A stretch of 64,000 nucleotides of DNA from Klebsormidium nitens (Eukaryota > Streptophyta > Klebsormidiophyceae > Klebsormidiales > Klebsormidiaceae): NCBI GenBank assembly GCA_000708835.1, contig DF237095.1, positions 109,447 through 173,446 on the forward strand, written 5' to 3'. The notes under the pieces were generated by a model, which worked only from the letters and a program-made list of their open reading frames with translations, did no database searches and was not told the DNA's origin. Within the stretch, counting starts at the first letter, position 1. The number at the start of each line of letters is the position of its first letter. Made by a program: the position numbers and the translations under genes. Of this stretch, positions 42,901 to 54,700 are shown piece by piece.

Positions 42901-45900
42901 TAGGCTCTGTTGCTGTGGAGAGATAGTTGCTAAATCGTTGCTAGAGGTCTTTTGAGCTTGTGTTAGCTTCAATTTCCAGCTACCCGAGAGCAACTACCTA
43001 TGCTGCAAAGTTGATACGCACACGACATAAGCGTTTCGGACGTGTTGGCCGCTATTCTGAGCCCCTTGTTGATGACATCAGCCAACGTCTTAGGGTAATG
43101 TCTTCTTAAGCTACTCAGCTACTTTGTACTGTCGGATACACATTCTTTGATTGAGGTGCCAGATTACGCTGTCGGAATCCCTAGTTGTGGCACGAAGACC
43201 GCTCAACTAGGGCAACACATCAGCTCGACCGCAGTGGTCGTTCACATCCTTGAATGCTGACGTTGCTATGTTGGCTGACAGCAGCAGAACGTCAACGCAA
43301 GCGCCCAAGCTGGGGAGCCGTCAATCCCAGAACTTTCCTTAGAAAGTTGATATCAAAGAATTCTGGAGGGTAGTTGTTTCCCCGTCACGCAGAGCTGCCC
43401 CTACACCTACTTCTCTATCTCTCGGAAGACCCTGAAGTCTCCCGCAGCGTTAATATATGAGTCCAAGTCACAAGTTTCGAAACGCAGAAACCCGAAAACC
43501 GGAAATCCGAACTTAGTTCCAGGGTAAATGGCCACTGTCAAACCGGTGTGCCCCGGGCCGAACCCCGAAACCCGACCTTAAACCCTTGGTTTCCTCTTTG
43601 CAGAGCTGCCCCTGCACCTCCTCCTGGGCGTCCTGTGTGGCATCGTGGCGTACATCCTGCTGCGCCTCATCGCCTACTCCCAAGAAATGTTCGACTTTCT
43701 GCGCGACCGCCTCGGCGTGCCGAAGGAGGTCACGCCTGCGCTCGGAGGTCTCCTCGTCGGATCCATCGCGCTGAAGTACCCGGGGGTTCTTTACTGGGGC
43801 TTCGAAAACGTGGACGAGATTCTGCACAGCCGGACGAGTCCCACCGCACCGGGACCGAGGCTCTTGCTCCAACTCGTGTTTGCGAAGATCATTGCGACGA
43901 GCCTGTGCAAAGGGAGTGGGCTGGTTGGCGGGATCTACGCGCCGTCGCTGTTCCTGGGCGCCGCGCTGGGGAGTGCGTATGGAGCGATTGCGGGGAGCTT
44001 CATTGATTTTGCGATCCCGGGGCCGTCGGGAGTGGCTGCGCCGCAGGTAAACATTCTGGAAAATTCACTGACGTGTGACAACGTTGATTGCTGGAAACGA
44101 GCTACATTTCTTAAAGACCACGATACGTAGTCAGAATTTTGTGGATGTCAGACTCATTGAGGAACTAAGCACAGAACGAGAGGAATTTGCCTTTTGCCCT
44201 TACGTTATCATTGCTCCGCGACCGTGCCTTAATTCAGTTGTCCACCAACCCAATATAGGCGCAGACGTGTTAACTGCTCACTGAAGCAACATTGCTATTT
44301 GTTGATTGAGCTTCACGTGGCGTCCTGATATCTGGAATTGCCACCATCTCCTTTTATGGCGCTTCGGTGTAAACTTACCGCGTATTTCTCCTCTTCACAA
44401 TCGATACAATCAATCCAGATGCGCTGCAGGCATACGCGCTGGTCGGTATGGCCGCGATGCTCGCGGGGGTCTGCCAGGTCCCGATGACGTCAGTCCTGCT
44501 CCTCTTCGAGCTGACGCAGGACTACCGCATCATGCTCCCGCTCTCGGGCGCCGTCGGACTCTCCGCTTGGGTCGCATCCACCGCGATGAAAAAAGAAGAA
44601 AAGCCGAAAGCGCACGCGTCGCCTCGATCCCCCCGGAATCGAAACCGGGGGGGTTCGGCAGACCGGGGGGGGGTGCTTGCGGCAGAGGCGTATGCGGGGG
44701 CGAAGGGGGGGGACAAGGGGCGGGGGGGAAAACCGTACCGCAAGGGGAGGAGCAGTGTCGGGGATCAGGGGTTGGAGTTGATTCAGCTGCCGACGGGGGA
44801 GGTGTTCACGGAGGATGAGCTGATGGACGATCTGCGAGTCAGCCAGGCGATGATGACGAAACTGGTCACCGTCTCGGTAAGCGGTGCAGCGTTGTTTTTG
44901 CGTGAGGCTTAGTAGGCAATAGGCTTTCCAGATGAGTTCCGTATTTTCGTGTCCTAGCTGGTCTCAGTAATGGTTCTCGGCATAGAATTACGTTCAAGGA
45001 ATGTGTGATTCTTGACCATTTCCGGAAGGAAAGGGCCTTCTGGAAAGGGCTATTCTGTTTGTCATTTCGCTGAATCGTCACACGACGGTCGTAGACTTGT
45101 ATCAGAAAGTATCCGGTCAGAAGTAGGCGTCTATCGCTCTGAAGTAGTATAGACAAAAAGGCTTTCATCGTCAGGAAAACGAGTCTGCTTATTCTTCGGA
45201 GCTGCAGAACCTAGGAGCTGATTCTTTTTGCTCTCCACCTCGACAGGCAAACCTGACAGTGCGCGGTAGGTGCGATTTTGAACCGACTGCAGTCCCATCG
45301 TTAAAAGGGCGCGACCGCTATTTTTCAGAGAATCCCAACGCTCTCAAGAGGGTCCGAAAGGCTTATCTTTTTGCTCCCCACCTTCACAGGCGAACGTTAC
45401 GGTGCGCAAGGCGGTGGGCGCGAGTTTGAGCCGGCTGCAGTCTCACCATTAAAAGGGCGCGACCCTACTCCTCAAAGGACTCAAACGCATTCAAAAGGTT
45501 CCGAAAGGCTCATGTTTCCTGCTCCCCACCTTCACAGGCGAACGTGACGGTGCGCGAGGCGGTGGGTGCGATCCTCAGCGGGCTTCAGCGGTGCTGTCTG
45601 GTGGTGGATGAAGACAACCTGTTGGAAGGCATCATGACGCTGACCGACCTGGAGCTCGAGGCGCAGCGCGCGGCAAAGGCGGTGGCGCGGGGCGAGATGG
45701 CACCGCTCGACGTGAGTATTTTTCTTCAAAGATCTCCGAATGTGATGGTGACACTGCGCAAAGTGTGGCGAGGCCCGAGAGATGGCGCCGCTACATCCAA
45801 CACAAACGTGCAACCGTTCAATATCTTGGTTTGTTACAACGGAACGGAGAGGAACCGGACCTGGGAAGATGTCGCGGCACAATGGCAGTTAAGTTCAAGT

Positions 45901-47789
45901 CGCTCGTAATTGGACTCAGTGGTGGTGACGTGTGTGGACATGGGTGAGCAACAGCGACAAAGGCGGCTTCTCTGAGCTTTCAACAATCCTCATCACACAA
46001 ACGACGCCCTAACCTTCATCAAAGACCACCGTACCTGTTTATTTCCGCAGGTGGACTTGATGCAGGTGGCTTGTGTGTGCACGAGCACACGGCAAGAGAC
46101 CTTTCGGATACAAAATCTCGAACATTCTCACCGGTCATTCCATACGTATACAAAATATGACGACGGTTTCTCTTTCTAGGTGGACTCGATGCTGGTGGCG
46201 TGCGTGTGCACGGGCAAGCTAGATTTTGGTACATCAAAGGACCGTCTTATGTTTCGAATCTCAGATATATTCACGTAGAGATAACAAAGTCTTGGACGTA
46301 CGTATTAAAACACCAACACGTTTTCGGACTCGACGCTGGTTGCGTGCGTTGGCACGGGCAAACACGACATCACCAGATTTTCTTATTCCGATTTGAGATG
46401 TTCAGCTTTACAAACACGTGTTCTCCTTGCAGGTGGACTCGAGGCTGGTTGCCTGGGTGTGCACGGGCAAGCGCGACGTAAATTAGACGAGGGATTTTGC
46501 CATTTTTGGTCATCACCATCACCCCGCCTCAAACCAATCTTCGATACCAAAAAAGCATACTTCTCGCAGGTCGACTCGATGCTGGTTGCGTGCGTGTGCA
46601 CGGGCAAGCGCGACGGTGAGACGGGCGAAGAGCTGGACCTGGTGAGCATCTTCCCGGACATGAGCCTCAAGCAGGCGTGGCGCGCCATGCAGCCACGTGG
46701 CCTGCAGCAGCTGCCCGTCGTGGCACGGGGGGGGAAGCGGTGGCAGGAGCGGGGGCGCAAGCTGGTGGGGCTGCTCGACCGGGACTGCATAAAGCGGGCG
46801 TGCAGGTGCGTATCGCTTGTCCTTGTTTTGTGGGGGTTGGTGGGGAGAAGGGGGCCCAGTTTTATAGAGTGGGCGATAGGAAGCAGAGGACTTGAAATTG
46901 TTAGGGGACTCCATAAAGCGGGCGTGCAGGCACGTTTGATCTTGATGAGGGATGGGGGGGAAGGGGGGTTTGGGGCGTAAAGCAAGCAGTAAGAACGTTG
47001 TCTGATTTGAAAATTAAATGCGGCCAGGGGCCCGGCACGTCTCTTGGGCCCCCGGCCGGGCGACACTAAGTACAAATCTGGGTGCGACAAGCCACAGTTC
47101 TGCTGCGAGTGTGCCGCAAGGTGCACCGTACAGACAAAGCTGTGGCGTTATTGTGGGAGTCGTAGACTCGATCGTGGCTTTAGCTTACGTCACTCGACCA
47201 ATCAAATTGCGGGGATGGGTCCGGAAGACTCACTAAGAGCCCCCTAAATAAGGGAGGGTGAGGAAATAATTGGGGGTGGCTCAATCAACAATCAATAGAA
47301 TTACAGTTCTTTTGGGACTCAGAAAGGGTCCGTTTTTTCAGTCTCAAAAAAGGGTCCATCTTTTAGGCATGAGTAAGATACCTAAACCTGTAAAGGAAAA
47401 GGGGTTTGGTAAGAGAAAATATCAGTTAGATTGTCCATTAGCGAGAACAGGAGAGGAGATTGTGCCAAAACTGCCAAACCGACCGTTCAAGCTTGGAAAG
47501 TCTCGCTTGCAGTACTGGCGTTGTTTTCACTGGAATGCATAAAGCGGGTGTGTCAAGTGCGGGGCCCGATAAACGTCAACTGGTTTCCTTTTCAGACGGC
47601 TTGATTTCTGGGTACTCGGAGACTGCTATTAAAAAGATCTTACCGAGCAAGTGTCCTAAGTGGTCCAGCGTCTTATTGGGCTTCTTTTGTCTGCTTTCCA
47701 GGGCGGAGGCGACGAAGCGAGCGCTCGACGCCCTCAAGCAGCAGGAGCAAAAGGAGGATGACCAGCCGCTGAATCTAGGGGGTCACTAG
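39924..47789 (+). CDS. CLC-family chloride channel, plastid CLC-e/f type, with CBS domains
   Basis: Predicted anion channel of 752 residues. Nine exons join in phase: 39924-40187, 41342-41515, 41957-42194, 42659-42853, 43604-44046, 44430-44876, 45538-45711, 46570-46805, 47702-47789. The pore motifs are GTGSSLGPEGPSVDIGKAW, with gating Glu186, and GSGLVGGIYAPSLFLGAALG. In FFAVETV the position of the proton-coupling glutamate of CLC exchangers appears to be Thr240, which favours a channel by family knowledge. After the membrane domain comes a Gly/Arg/Lys-rich insert (exon 6, about residues 490-545). A pair of CBS domains then spans exons 6-8 (QAMMTKLVTVS, LVVDEDNLLEGIMTLTDLEL, LQQLPVVA, LVGLLDRD). 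The sequence resembles the plant CLC-e/f branch (thylakoid or Golgi) rather than vacuolar CLC-a. Introns before exons 5, 7 and 8 and after exon 8 hold copies of the exon edges. Confidence 0.92.
43393..43603 (+). repeat. Head copy of CLC exon 5
   Basis: About 24 bp at 43393-43416 repeat the start of exon 5 (AGCTGCCCCTGCACCTCCT) after an acceptor (CACGCAG), 211 bp upstream of the intact exon. This is one of the shortest relics. Confidence 0.65.
45247..45537 (+). repeat. Two head copies of CLC exon 7, ~145-bp unit
   Basis: Copies start at 45247 and 45390; the intact exon starts at 45538, so spacing is 143 and 148 bp. Each unit is ~45 bp of exon head (GCGAACGTGACGGTGCGCGA onward) plus ~100 bp of intron end, including TTAAAAGGGCGCGACC, GGTCCGAAAGGCT and CTCCCCACCTTCACAG. 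All three acceptors look functional. Confidence 0.95.
46051..46569 (+). repeat. Four head copies of CLC exon 8
   Basis: Copies of GTGGACTCGATGCTGGTGGC plus ~25 bp start at 46051, 46180, about 46324 and 46433 before the intact exon at 46570. Three keep the acceptor; the third has lost it. Spacing is 109-144 bp. The shared peptide reads VDSMLVACVCTGKRD. Confidence 0.94.
46905..47560 (+). repeat. Two tail copies of CLC exon 8
   Basis: The last ~25 bp of exon 8 (GGGACTGCATAAAGCGGGCG TGCAG) recur at 46905-46929, followed by GC instead of GT, and again in diverged form at 47533-47560. They lie 124 and about 750 bp after the true donor at 46805. Confidence 0.8.
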
Positions 47790-49149
47790 GTAAAGGGAAC
47801 GCAAATACGGATGTGTGCAAGATACTGTCAGGAATAGGAGCCGCAAAGAGGACGGAATCAGAGCGAGTTGACAAGATAGCCCTAGGTAGATAATGAGCCA
47901 GAAGTGCCTGACTTTGATTTCGCATGCCGCCACAAGGTCTCGGAGTCTCTGCAGAAAGGGCAGGACTCTGGTCAGCGCAGAATGCCTGGCCAGACCGCTG
48001 TGCTTGATCATATTGGATCCTAACACATTGTAACTTACTTTTATTTTCACTTGAATTGGCAGGCAGCGTGTGGGCCCACTGAGTTTGTACCTAAGCTTTC
48101 TGTTTCTAGGCTCCGTTTGGAAACTGATGGAATATTCAGTTGAGGGATTCAACAGCTTCCCAACATGTTGAGGCACGTGCCAGACCTTAGTCGTATGTAC
48201 TATGATTGCCTAGTACGCGCGCATGCCGCCTGGCCATGCACTAGCCTGATATGTACACCATATACTTCTGCTGTCGTGCTGGTCATTTTCATGGATGCTG
48301 CCGCTACCGCGACTCAAATTGTCATTTAGCAGAGTATCAAGGTATATACACAGAGCCCACATGTTCATATGTGTTCCGGTAGGCCCGACACGAGATTTTC
48401 ACTGCATGATGCCGAGACCGGTCTGGCCAGATGTATGCCTCGTGGCAGCTGCGTGTGGAGCGTAATTCTACTGATCAAAGATAGGCGCGTGCACTGCAGA
48501 TACAGAAACTTCTCATACATGCATTAGGCAGAGGGAATGCCGCTGAGAGTGGAGTCTTGATCAAGTCCCATAAAGACAATGAGCAGCACCTTGTCCGAAG
48601 GGAACAGAATCCATGTTCAAGCCCGGATGATCCTCTCTCTGCTGCCAAAGGGGCGTATGCTGCCCAAAGCAATTGTTCGCGCACTGATTGACTGCGAAGG
48701 AAATGGGCAATTATATGTTCAGACTAAAAGCCCAGTCCCTGGACCCTCCTTGACGGTGCCATTGTGCATTGTGCGGGCATGTAGATCGCAAATTCAATCT
48801 GTCGATTAGCAGCATCTTCAGACTGCAAGTTGTCAGGTCTGGTATGCAGCCGTATGCTTTGTGTAGATACAATTGTACACTCTTGTTGCCTCTAGATTGT
48901 ACTCCAGACACGCCGAATGAGTCCCCCAAGCTGCTTCCTTATGTCCCCACTTAGAGAGTGTTGCCAGATCACACCGTAATCCTGGCAATCTCAGTGAGCA
49001 ACATACAGCTGCCAGAACTACGGAACTGAGAATGCTCTGAAAGAATGCTTTCATCTATACAAATCTCCTGACCAGAGAACAAAAAATATTGACCACCAAA
49101 GTGCATCCCATCCTTCCGTACCCCCCCGCACCAACTGGCTCAGTGCCCG
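47790..49149. other. Convergent 3' region, no gene seen
   Basis: Between the stop codons of the CLC gene and the FAM210 gene. AT-richer than the exons, no recognisable coding exon. Confidence 0.5.
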
Positions 49150-49698
49150 TCATCGACTATCTTTCCTGACCGAAGCAGACGCCTGCGCCGCCGCGTGCGC
49201 CCCCCGTTTTGACAACAGTCTAGAAACATACGGTGTCAGCGCCAGAGTGATCGGTACCCTGATCGGAAAGAGCGCCTTGTTAGCTAGCACAGCTAACGCT
49301 AGCGCGCTGCCCCCCTGAACTGTCTTCCCTGAGAACCCCCCCAGAGCCCCTTTCTTCGTTTCATCTTTCGAATCCGCCCCCGGCAAAGCACCTCCCCCAC
49401 TTTGATCACTTCCGCTAGCACCAGACTGTTCCGTGTGGTTCACTCTCGGCCCCCCCGGAATCCCAAACTTATCCATCTCGACTTGCAAGTCCGCAGCTTG
49501 GTGTTCGACCGCCTCTTCCGACGCCAAGCCCACTCTTTCCAGCAACTTATTCACGTCAACATTGTGGCTGATTGCGAAGTAGAGGCTGGCGGTCGACAAG
49601 ATGGAGACGGATATGTGCACACCCAGGGCGACCTTGCCGTACTTTTTAGTGAGCTGCGCGAGGCGGCTCCCGAGGCCACCGCTCGATCCAGATGCCAT
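49150..49698 (-). CDS. FAM210/DUF1279 membrane protein
   Basis: Intronless, 182 residues. The N-terminal part, LTKKYGKVALGVHISVSILS, and the C-terminal part, LANKALFPIRVPITLALTPYV, match the two halves of the DUF1279 domain found in FAM210 proteins (mitochondrial inner membrane in animals; organellar in plants by prediction). A hydrophobic helix covers about residues 23-46. Between the halves is a polar Gly/Ser/Asp-rich linker (about 75-125) longer than I would expect for the family. The first half often carries a KYG motif that here is intact. Its molecular role is unknown. It is divergent from SAP18, 502 bp away. Confidence 0.88.
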   Translation of the reverse strand: MASGSSGGLGSRLAQLTKKYGKVALGVHISVSILSTASLYFAISHNVDVNKLLERVGLASEEAVEHQAADLQVEMDKFGIPGGPRVNHTEQSGASGSDQSGGGALPGADSKDETKKGALGGFSGKTVQGGSALALAVLANKALFPIRVPITLALTPYVSRLLSKRGAHAAAQASASVRKDSR

Positions 49699-50200
49699 CT
49701 GCAGCCGTGCTAGACTGGGAATATAGCATGCCCTGCCTCTAAAGCTTCAGCCTTAGACTCCAAAAGTGCCCAAAGCTAGCGTCTGCTGAGCATCTCAAGC
49801 GACGTCAATCTGACTCTGAGCTGTGGCCAAAACTTCAAAACTTGAAGTTGAAGTCGAGCATCTCCCCAGGAATGTCTGGTGTGAAAGCGCCAACTTGCCC
49901 GGCCCGGTACCGATAACGACAAAAACGGCAGCTTTCGAGAGTTGGACTCGGTCTAATTTCATGGCCGCGTGCCCAAAAACCGTTCTCTTGATCACGTCAT
50001 CTGCATATTGGAGCAGTTTACACGAGTGGCCGTCTTGCTTGGAAGAAAGCTCTTGCCTCCTCGAAATCTCCTTGAAGTACAGAATTCGCAGACGGAGAAC
50101 GAAGCTGGCAGTAAGTTTAAGAGCCTAAGGGGTGCCATTGCCTTCCCTCACATCATAGGCCAGCGCTTCTGAAGAAAAGAGATTCAGGCGCCCAGCCCTG
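49699..50200. promoter_or_regulatory. Divergent promoter, FAM210 / SAP18
   Basis: 502 bp between start codons. A plus-strand open frame (49823-50128) crosses it but shows no known domain. No strong core-promoter motif is visible; GACGTCAAT occurs at about 49801. Confidence 0.45.
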
Positions 50201-50671
50201 ATGGCTCAAGTGGCATATCCAGGTGAAGCGAGAGGCCCCCGCCCGCAGTATCGCGGGCCTCCGGGGCCTAGGGGACCTCCAGAGCCAGTCCCTGTGCGGC
50301 CCCCCGTGGTGGTAGACCGAGAAATGACGTGCCCACTTCTATTAAAAGTCTTTTACAAAATTGGCGCGCACCATAGCCTGGAGGACTATGCTGTGAGGGG
50401 GAAAGAGCCAAAGGACACGGTTTCGATATACACGTGGAAGGACGCGAATCTGCGGGAGTTGACGGATCTTGTAAAGGAGGTGGTCCCGAGCGCGAGGCGA
50501 AGAGATGCGCGGCTCTCGTTTGCGTTTGTGTATCCGGACCGGCGGGGGAAGAATGTGCTTCGGGAGGTGGGCCGGACTCTGTCGTTGCGGCAAGGGGAGG
50601 ACGATGAGAAGACGCTCGCGGGCTTGGGATTCCAAACGGGGGACTTTCTCGACGTAGCGGTCTTTGTATGA
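50201..50671 (+). CDS. SAP18: Histone deacetylase complex subunit SAP18
   Basis: Intronless, 156 residues. After a Pro/Arg/Gly-rich N-terminus (1-38) the SAP18 ubiquitin-like fold follows: DREMTCPLLLKVFYKIGAHH, then TVSIYTWKDANLRELTDLVK, LSFAFVYPDRRGKN and the C-terminal TLAGLGFQTGDFLDVAVFV. This length and order match plant and animal SAP18. In the nucleus the protein joins Sin3-HDAC and the ASAP splicing complex (with RNPS1 and Acinus). All conserved blocks are present and the reading frame is unbroken. Confidence 0.95.
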   Translation: MAQVAYPGEARGPRPQYRGPPGPRGPPEPVPVRPPVVVDREMTCPLLLKVFYKIGAHHSLEDYAVRGKEPKDTVSIYTWKDANLRELTDLVKEVVPSARRRDARLSFAFVYPDRRGKNVLREVGRTLSLRQGEDDEKTLAGLGFQTGDFLDVAVFV

Positions 50672-51795
50672 GATGTAAGTAAGTCAATTGGGGCTGGGTT
50701 AGCCTCGTACTAAGTGTTTGTAAGATAGTTATCCAAGAAAGGTTCCAGAGACCTGCTTTAGCCGTGGTATCCTTGAGCTAATTGGAGCGCAAAGGAACTC
50801 CTTCCAGATACTGGTTACATGATCAGCCCGCTTCTTTCATTGCGGCTTTTGGATCTTCGTGGGTTTGTGAACTTGCTCATTTCAAAGCAGACAGCAATTG
50901 TGGGCATTCTCCTCGCACTTCTGTACTGTCTTCTCTTTTGATGTTCCAATTGGGAGTTGGACTGCATTACCGAGGTGACAAGTGGTCAGGGCGCTTGATG
51001 CTAAAGTCACTTTCCTTGATCAGCTGGTGGTGCGCCCATTGCCACAGCAATCAATTTTCACATGGTCATAACATCACGAGATTTTGAAACCTTCTTCAAT
51101 GACTCTGTCTGAGAACAATCTGCTGCAAGTTTGTCAGAGCTGGTCCAAAACAACTCATATGCACTTCTCTGGACACTGCTCAGTATCTTTGTCATGGGTC
51201 AACAGCGTCTGGTCACCTGTACATATTGGGAGAGTATTTGCGGTGTTGAAGATGTGGTTCCATGGGGCTTCTTCATACGCCGACCTATCTTTACTTATGT
51301 CGCTTTGATCCTCATTAGTCTCTGTGTGCATGACATGTGCAGTGGTACATATATGCAAATCATTCACATGTAACTTGGCAAATATATGATTACTTAATAC
51401 CATGCCATTATGTTGATCATGAGCATGTATGTGCATGATCATGCAAGTCGACCGGATGTATAGAACTCTACTTGTCGTCGGATCCAAACACTGCCAGTGA
51501 AACAGAACGCGTGATTGGTTGGAAAAGCAAGCGCACGCAACCTATAAGCATGTTACAAATACCGGAACTCGAAACGCCGTTCACAAACAAACCATGTGCT
51601 CGATCACTTGCACACAGTGCTCAGATCAATATTTTGAGTTGCTTTCTCACTCGTTTTCCAAGCAAAGCATCGAACGAAGCTCCATAGTCAGAAGTTTGCT
51701 CCATATCCATTACAAAAAGCATTACAACACGACGGTGTAGGAAGAATCTCATCAAGGAAGGCGTGTCCGCCATGGCCCCATTTGGCAGTCTCCGT
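50672..51795. other. Convergent 3' region, no gene seen
   Basis: Lies between the stop codons of SAP18 and ArgC. It includes an imperfect inverted repeat, GATCATG...CATGATC, at about 51416-51441. No coding exon recognised. Confidence 0.45.
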
Positions 51796-54700
51796 CTAAG
51801 GGAACATCGGCTGCTGGAGAAGTCCGCAGTCCTCCGGACAGCCAGTCATCAAGTTCAGGTTCTGCAAGGCCTGACCGGAGGCCCCCTTCACCAGATTGTC
51901 AATCTGCACCGACGTAACAAGCCGTTGGTAAAGATTCAGTTTAGAAAAGCTTGATAAGAGCGGAGTAGAAAGGGTTCTGATTGTCAATCTGCAGCGACGT
52001 AATAAGCCGTTAGTGAAGATTCAGATCCTAGGTTAGCTTGAGAAAAGCGGATTAGAAGGAGTCGTCACGGGTTAGCAGACATCCGTACATTTTACGGAGG
52101 ACTTCCACAGCAGCTTCCTCGTAGAGCAAGTGAAGTCCCCGTCCCAAGATCACCACCAAAGATTGGATTCATCTTTTGAAACAAAGGGGTCTGCTTGCTT
52201 ACGACGGAGATGATGATGGCGCGCCCCTTCAGGCGGTCCGGGAAGACCGAGATCAGGTTGTAGTTAGAGCCGCGCACGTTCCGCGTGTGAGGGACGACAC
52301 CCGCGTTCAGGACCTTCACGAACTCCTCGGTCTGCAAAAGTGGCGGCAACTTAAGCGCGGGTTTGAAAAGCATAGCAATTCAGGATCTTGGAAGTTCGGG
52401 CTGCCTTTAGTTCCTGGGTTTCACATCCCTGATATGTTAAGCTCAGAGGAGCGCAACAAAGCTTTTTTAATTTGTAATCTGCCAGAATCACGTACCCCGG
52501 TTTCCCCGGGCTTTTGGCGGGGGCCGCTGTGCCTGAGATGCAAACGAGGCTGGACTGAGCATGTGAAACCGGTGTCGTCTCAGCGCCCAAGTCCGAAGCA
52601 AGCTCTGAAGCAATGCCTCATCATATTGCAATTTGCGCAAGCAGGAGCAGGGATGCTAGTCACCTCATAGAAGCTTTGGAGGTGGTTCCGCAGGTCGTCG
52701 ACGCTGGTCCCGTCGGTCAGCTTCACGTAGATGGTCGACTGCATGCCGCGGCTCTGCAAGGAAACCAGCATTCTTAAAGACCAGCACAAGAAGGGAAATT
52801 CTGTAAAGGTCGTTGGAACTACAGACGTCTAGTCGCGAACGAAGTTTTTGGAACAGTCATTGAGAGACGTCTTTCGTTCGACTGCTTGGTCGTATACGAA
52901 AGTTCTGCAAAGGTCGTCGAGGAAGGTGTTTCACTCAGATGATCAGTCGCCGATTGAGAATCTCTGCCGATATCCCAAACAGATTCTGAGAGTACGTGCA
53001 TACAATCTGCGCTGCTCATACAGAGCGAAAAACGAGTCCTTTTGCTTTTGATGGCAATCACGTCATGTGTCAAAGTCCTTTTCCTGACACTCTTTCCCTA
53101 GAAGCTCTGAGACCCTGTATCTGGCCCTGAGCGCATTGACGAGGAGATTGCTCATAAGCTTGGAGCTGGGATCACTGAAGGGAGGGTGAGATTCGCCTTG
53201 AGGAGACAAAGGCCACGCTGAGTCGCGAGAGGGGCAGATGATGAGCATATCAAGAAGCGCAAAAAGAACGTTCCACTCACCATGGGGATCAAGTGCGGCG
53301 TGAAGCTGATCTGCACGGGCTTGCCAGCAGCGTCTGACAAGCCCTGCTCGATCTCCGGCACTGCAAAAGGAGGACGGCTCATGTAAGAATTGGAAGACGC
53401 CGAGAAGTGACCGTTTTCAGAAGCAGCGATTAAAACGACCGTAGACGGCAAGAACTGATGACTCGGATCCTGTCGTTGTCAGGCGTGTGCGAGAACGAGC
53501 AAAGGCATGACCATTGGAGTCGTAAGTCGCTGGGTTTGAGACGTAAGGGGTACAAACGCGTCAGCGCAGGCAGAGAGTGAGGCACGTCCGCAACTGGTAT
53601 TTGAATTCCCCGGTGTTAGCGGAGCCTTGATCACTGAAGGCTGACACACATACTTGGAAAATGCCTAACGAACTGCCTTCTGAGACGGCCGGATGGCCTT
53701 TTCATCCCAATAAAATAAAGCGTCGCCCGACGTTAGAAGCGAACGCGCAAAAACCTGGTGGCAAGTTCTTGATACGACTCATTGGCCCAGTCACGGAAGG
53801 AGCTAAGCAGATCGGACTCCCTCCATTGTTCCTAATCAACTCTTAAATGGATCTTTCAGATCGGCTAGTATTACTTACCCGTCTTCGACTATAAATCCGT
53901 CCTTTCGACAAATTGATTGGGATTAGGAAGCTAAGTGCAGCTTACTGTGTCTATGCTTCGAAACGCCATACGAGTTCATCCCCTCCGCGATCTCCGTATA
54001 CAAGTTGGCTTCCTTGGCCCCACGGCCTGCACGCAGACAAAGCATACATTAGGGGAGAAGTTTGATCTTGTCGCAACAAGATTCAAAGACCGAGGGACAA
54101 GCACGCCACAAGCACCGAAGCTGTTTACAATCTGTGTAAAATTGACAGCTGTTCCCCCGCTTGCAGCGCTTTCAGGACCAAGTTTCCATTTAACAAGCGC
54201 TGTAAGTCGTTGGGGCTTCTGAGCTTAACTGGTTGACCTTGCACTATGTTCGCCAATCTTATCTTTGACAAGATCACTTTGTTCTTTGCCTCAAGGCGCA
54301 GTCCATGCCGACAACCCGACGCTGTACAATCACCTGCCCCGCTGACTCCAGACTTGGCGTCAATGATGATATCTTCCGTGGTGATCAACCCGCTTTGTAG
54401 GAGAGGGACGAGCGGGAGCTGGACCGTAGTCGGGTAGCATCCCGGGTTCGCGACCTGGACGGGAAAAGCAAAGTCAGCGTCAGCGACATTAGCAGAGCAG
54501 AGGCAGGAGATGCAACGTCAGCGTCAGTGACGTCAGCGAGGCGGAAATAAGCAACGTCGGCGTTAGTAACATCCACGAGGCAGAGACCGGAAAAACAAGT
54601 GTCAGTGACGTCAACAGGGCGGAAGGAGTGACTTGCTTTGAGGAAGTTTCAAAACGGAGGGGAGCTGATCGGTGCTGCGGGATTCGAAAGAAAAGAAAAA

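Noticed and set aside
47270-47542. 90-codon open frame in the last CLC intron
   Set aside because: No domain, no splice sites in phase with exons 8 and 9, and it overlaps an exon-8 tail relic.
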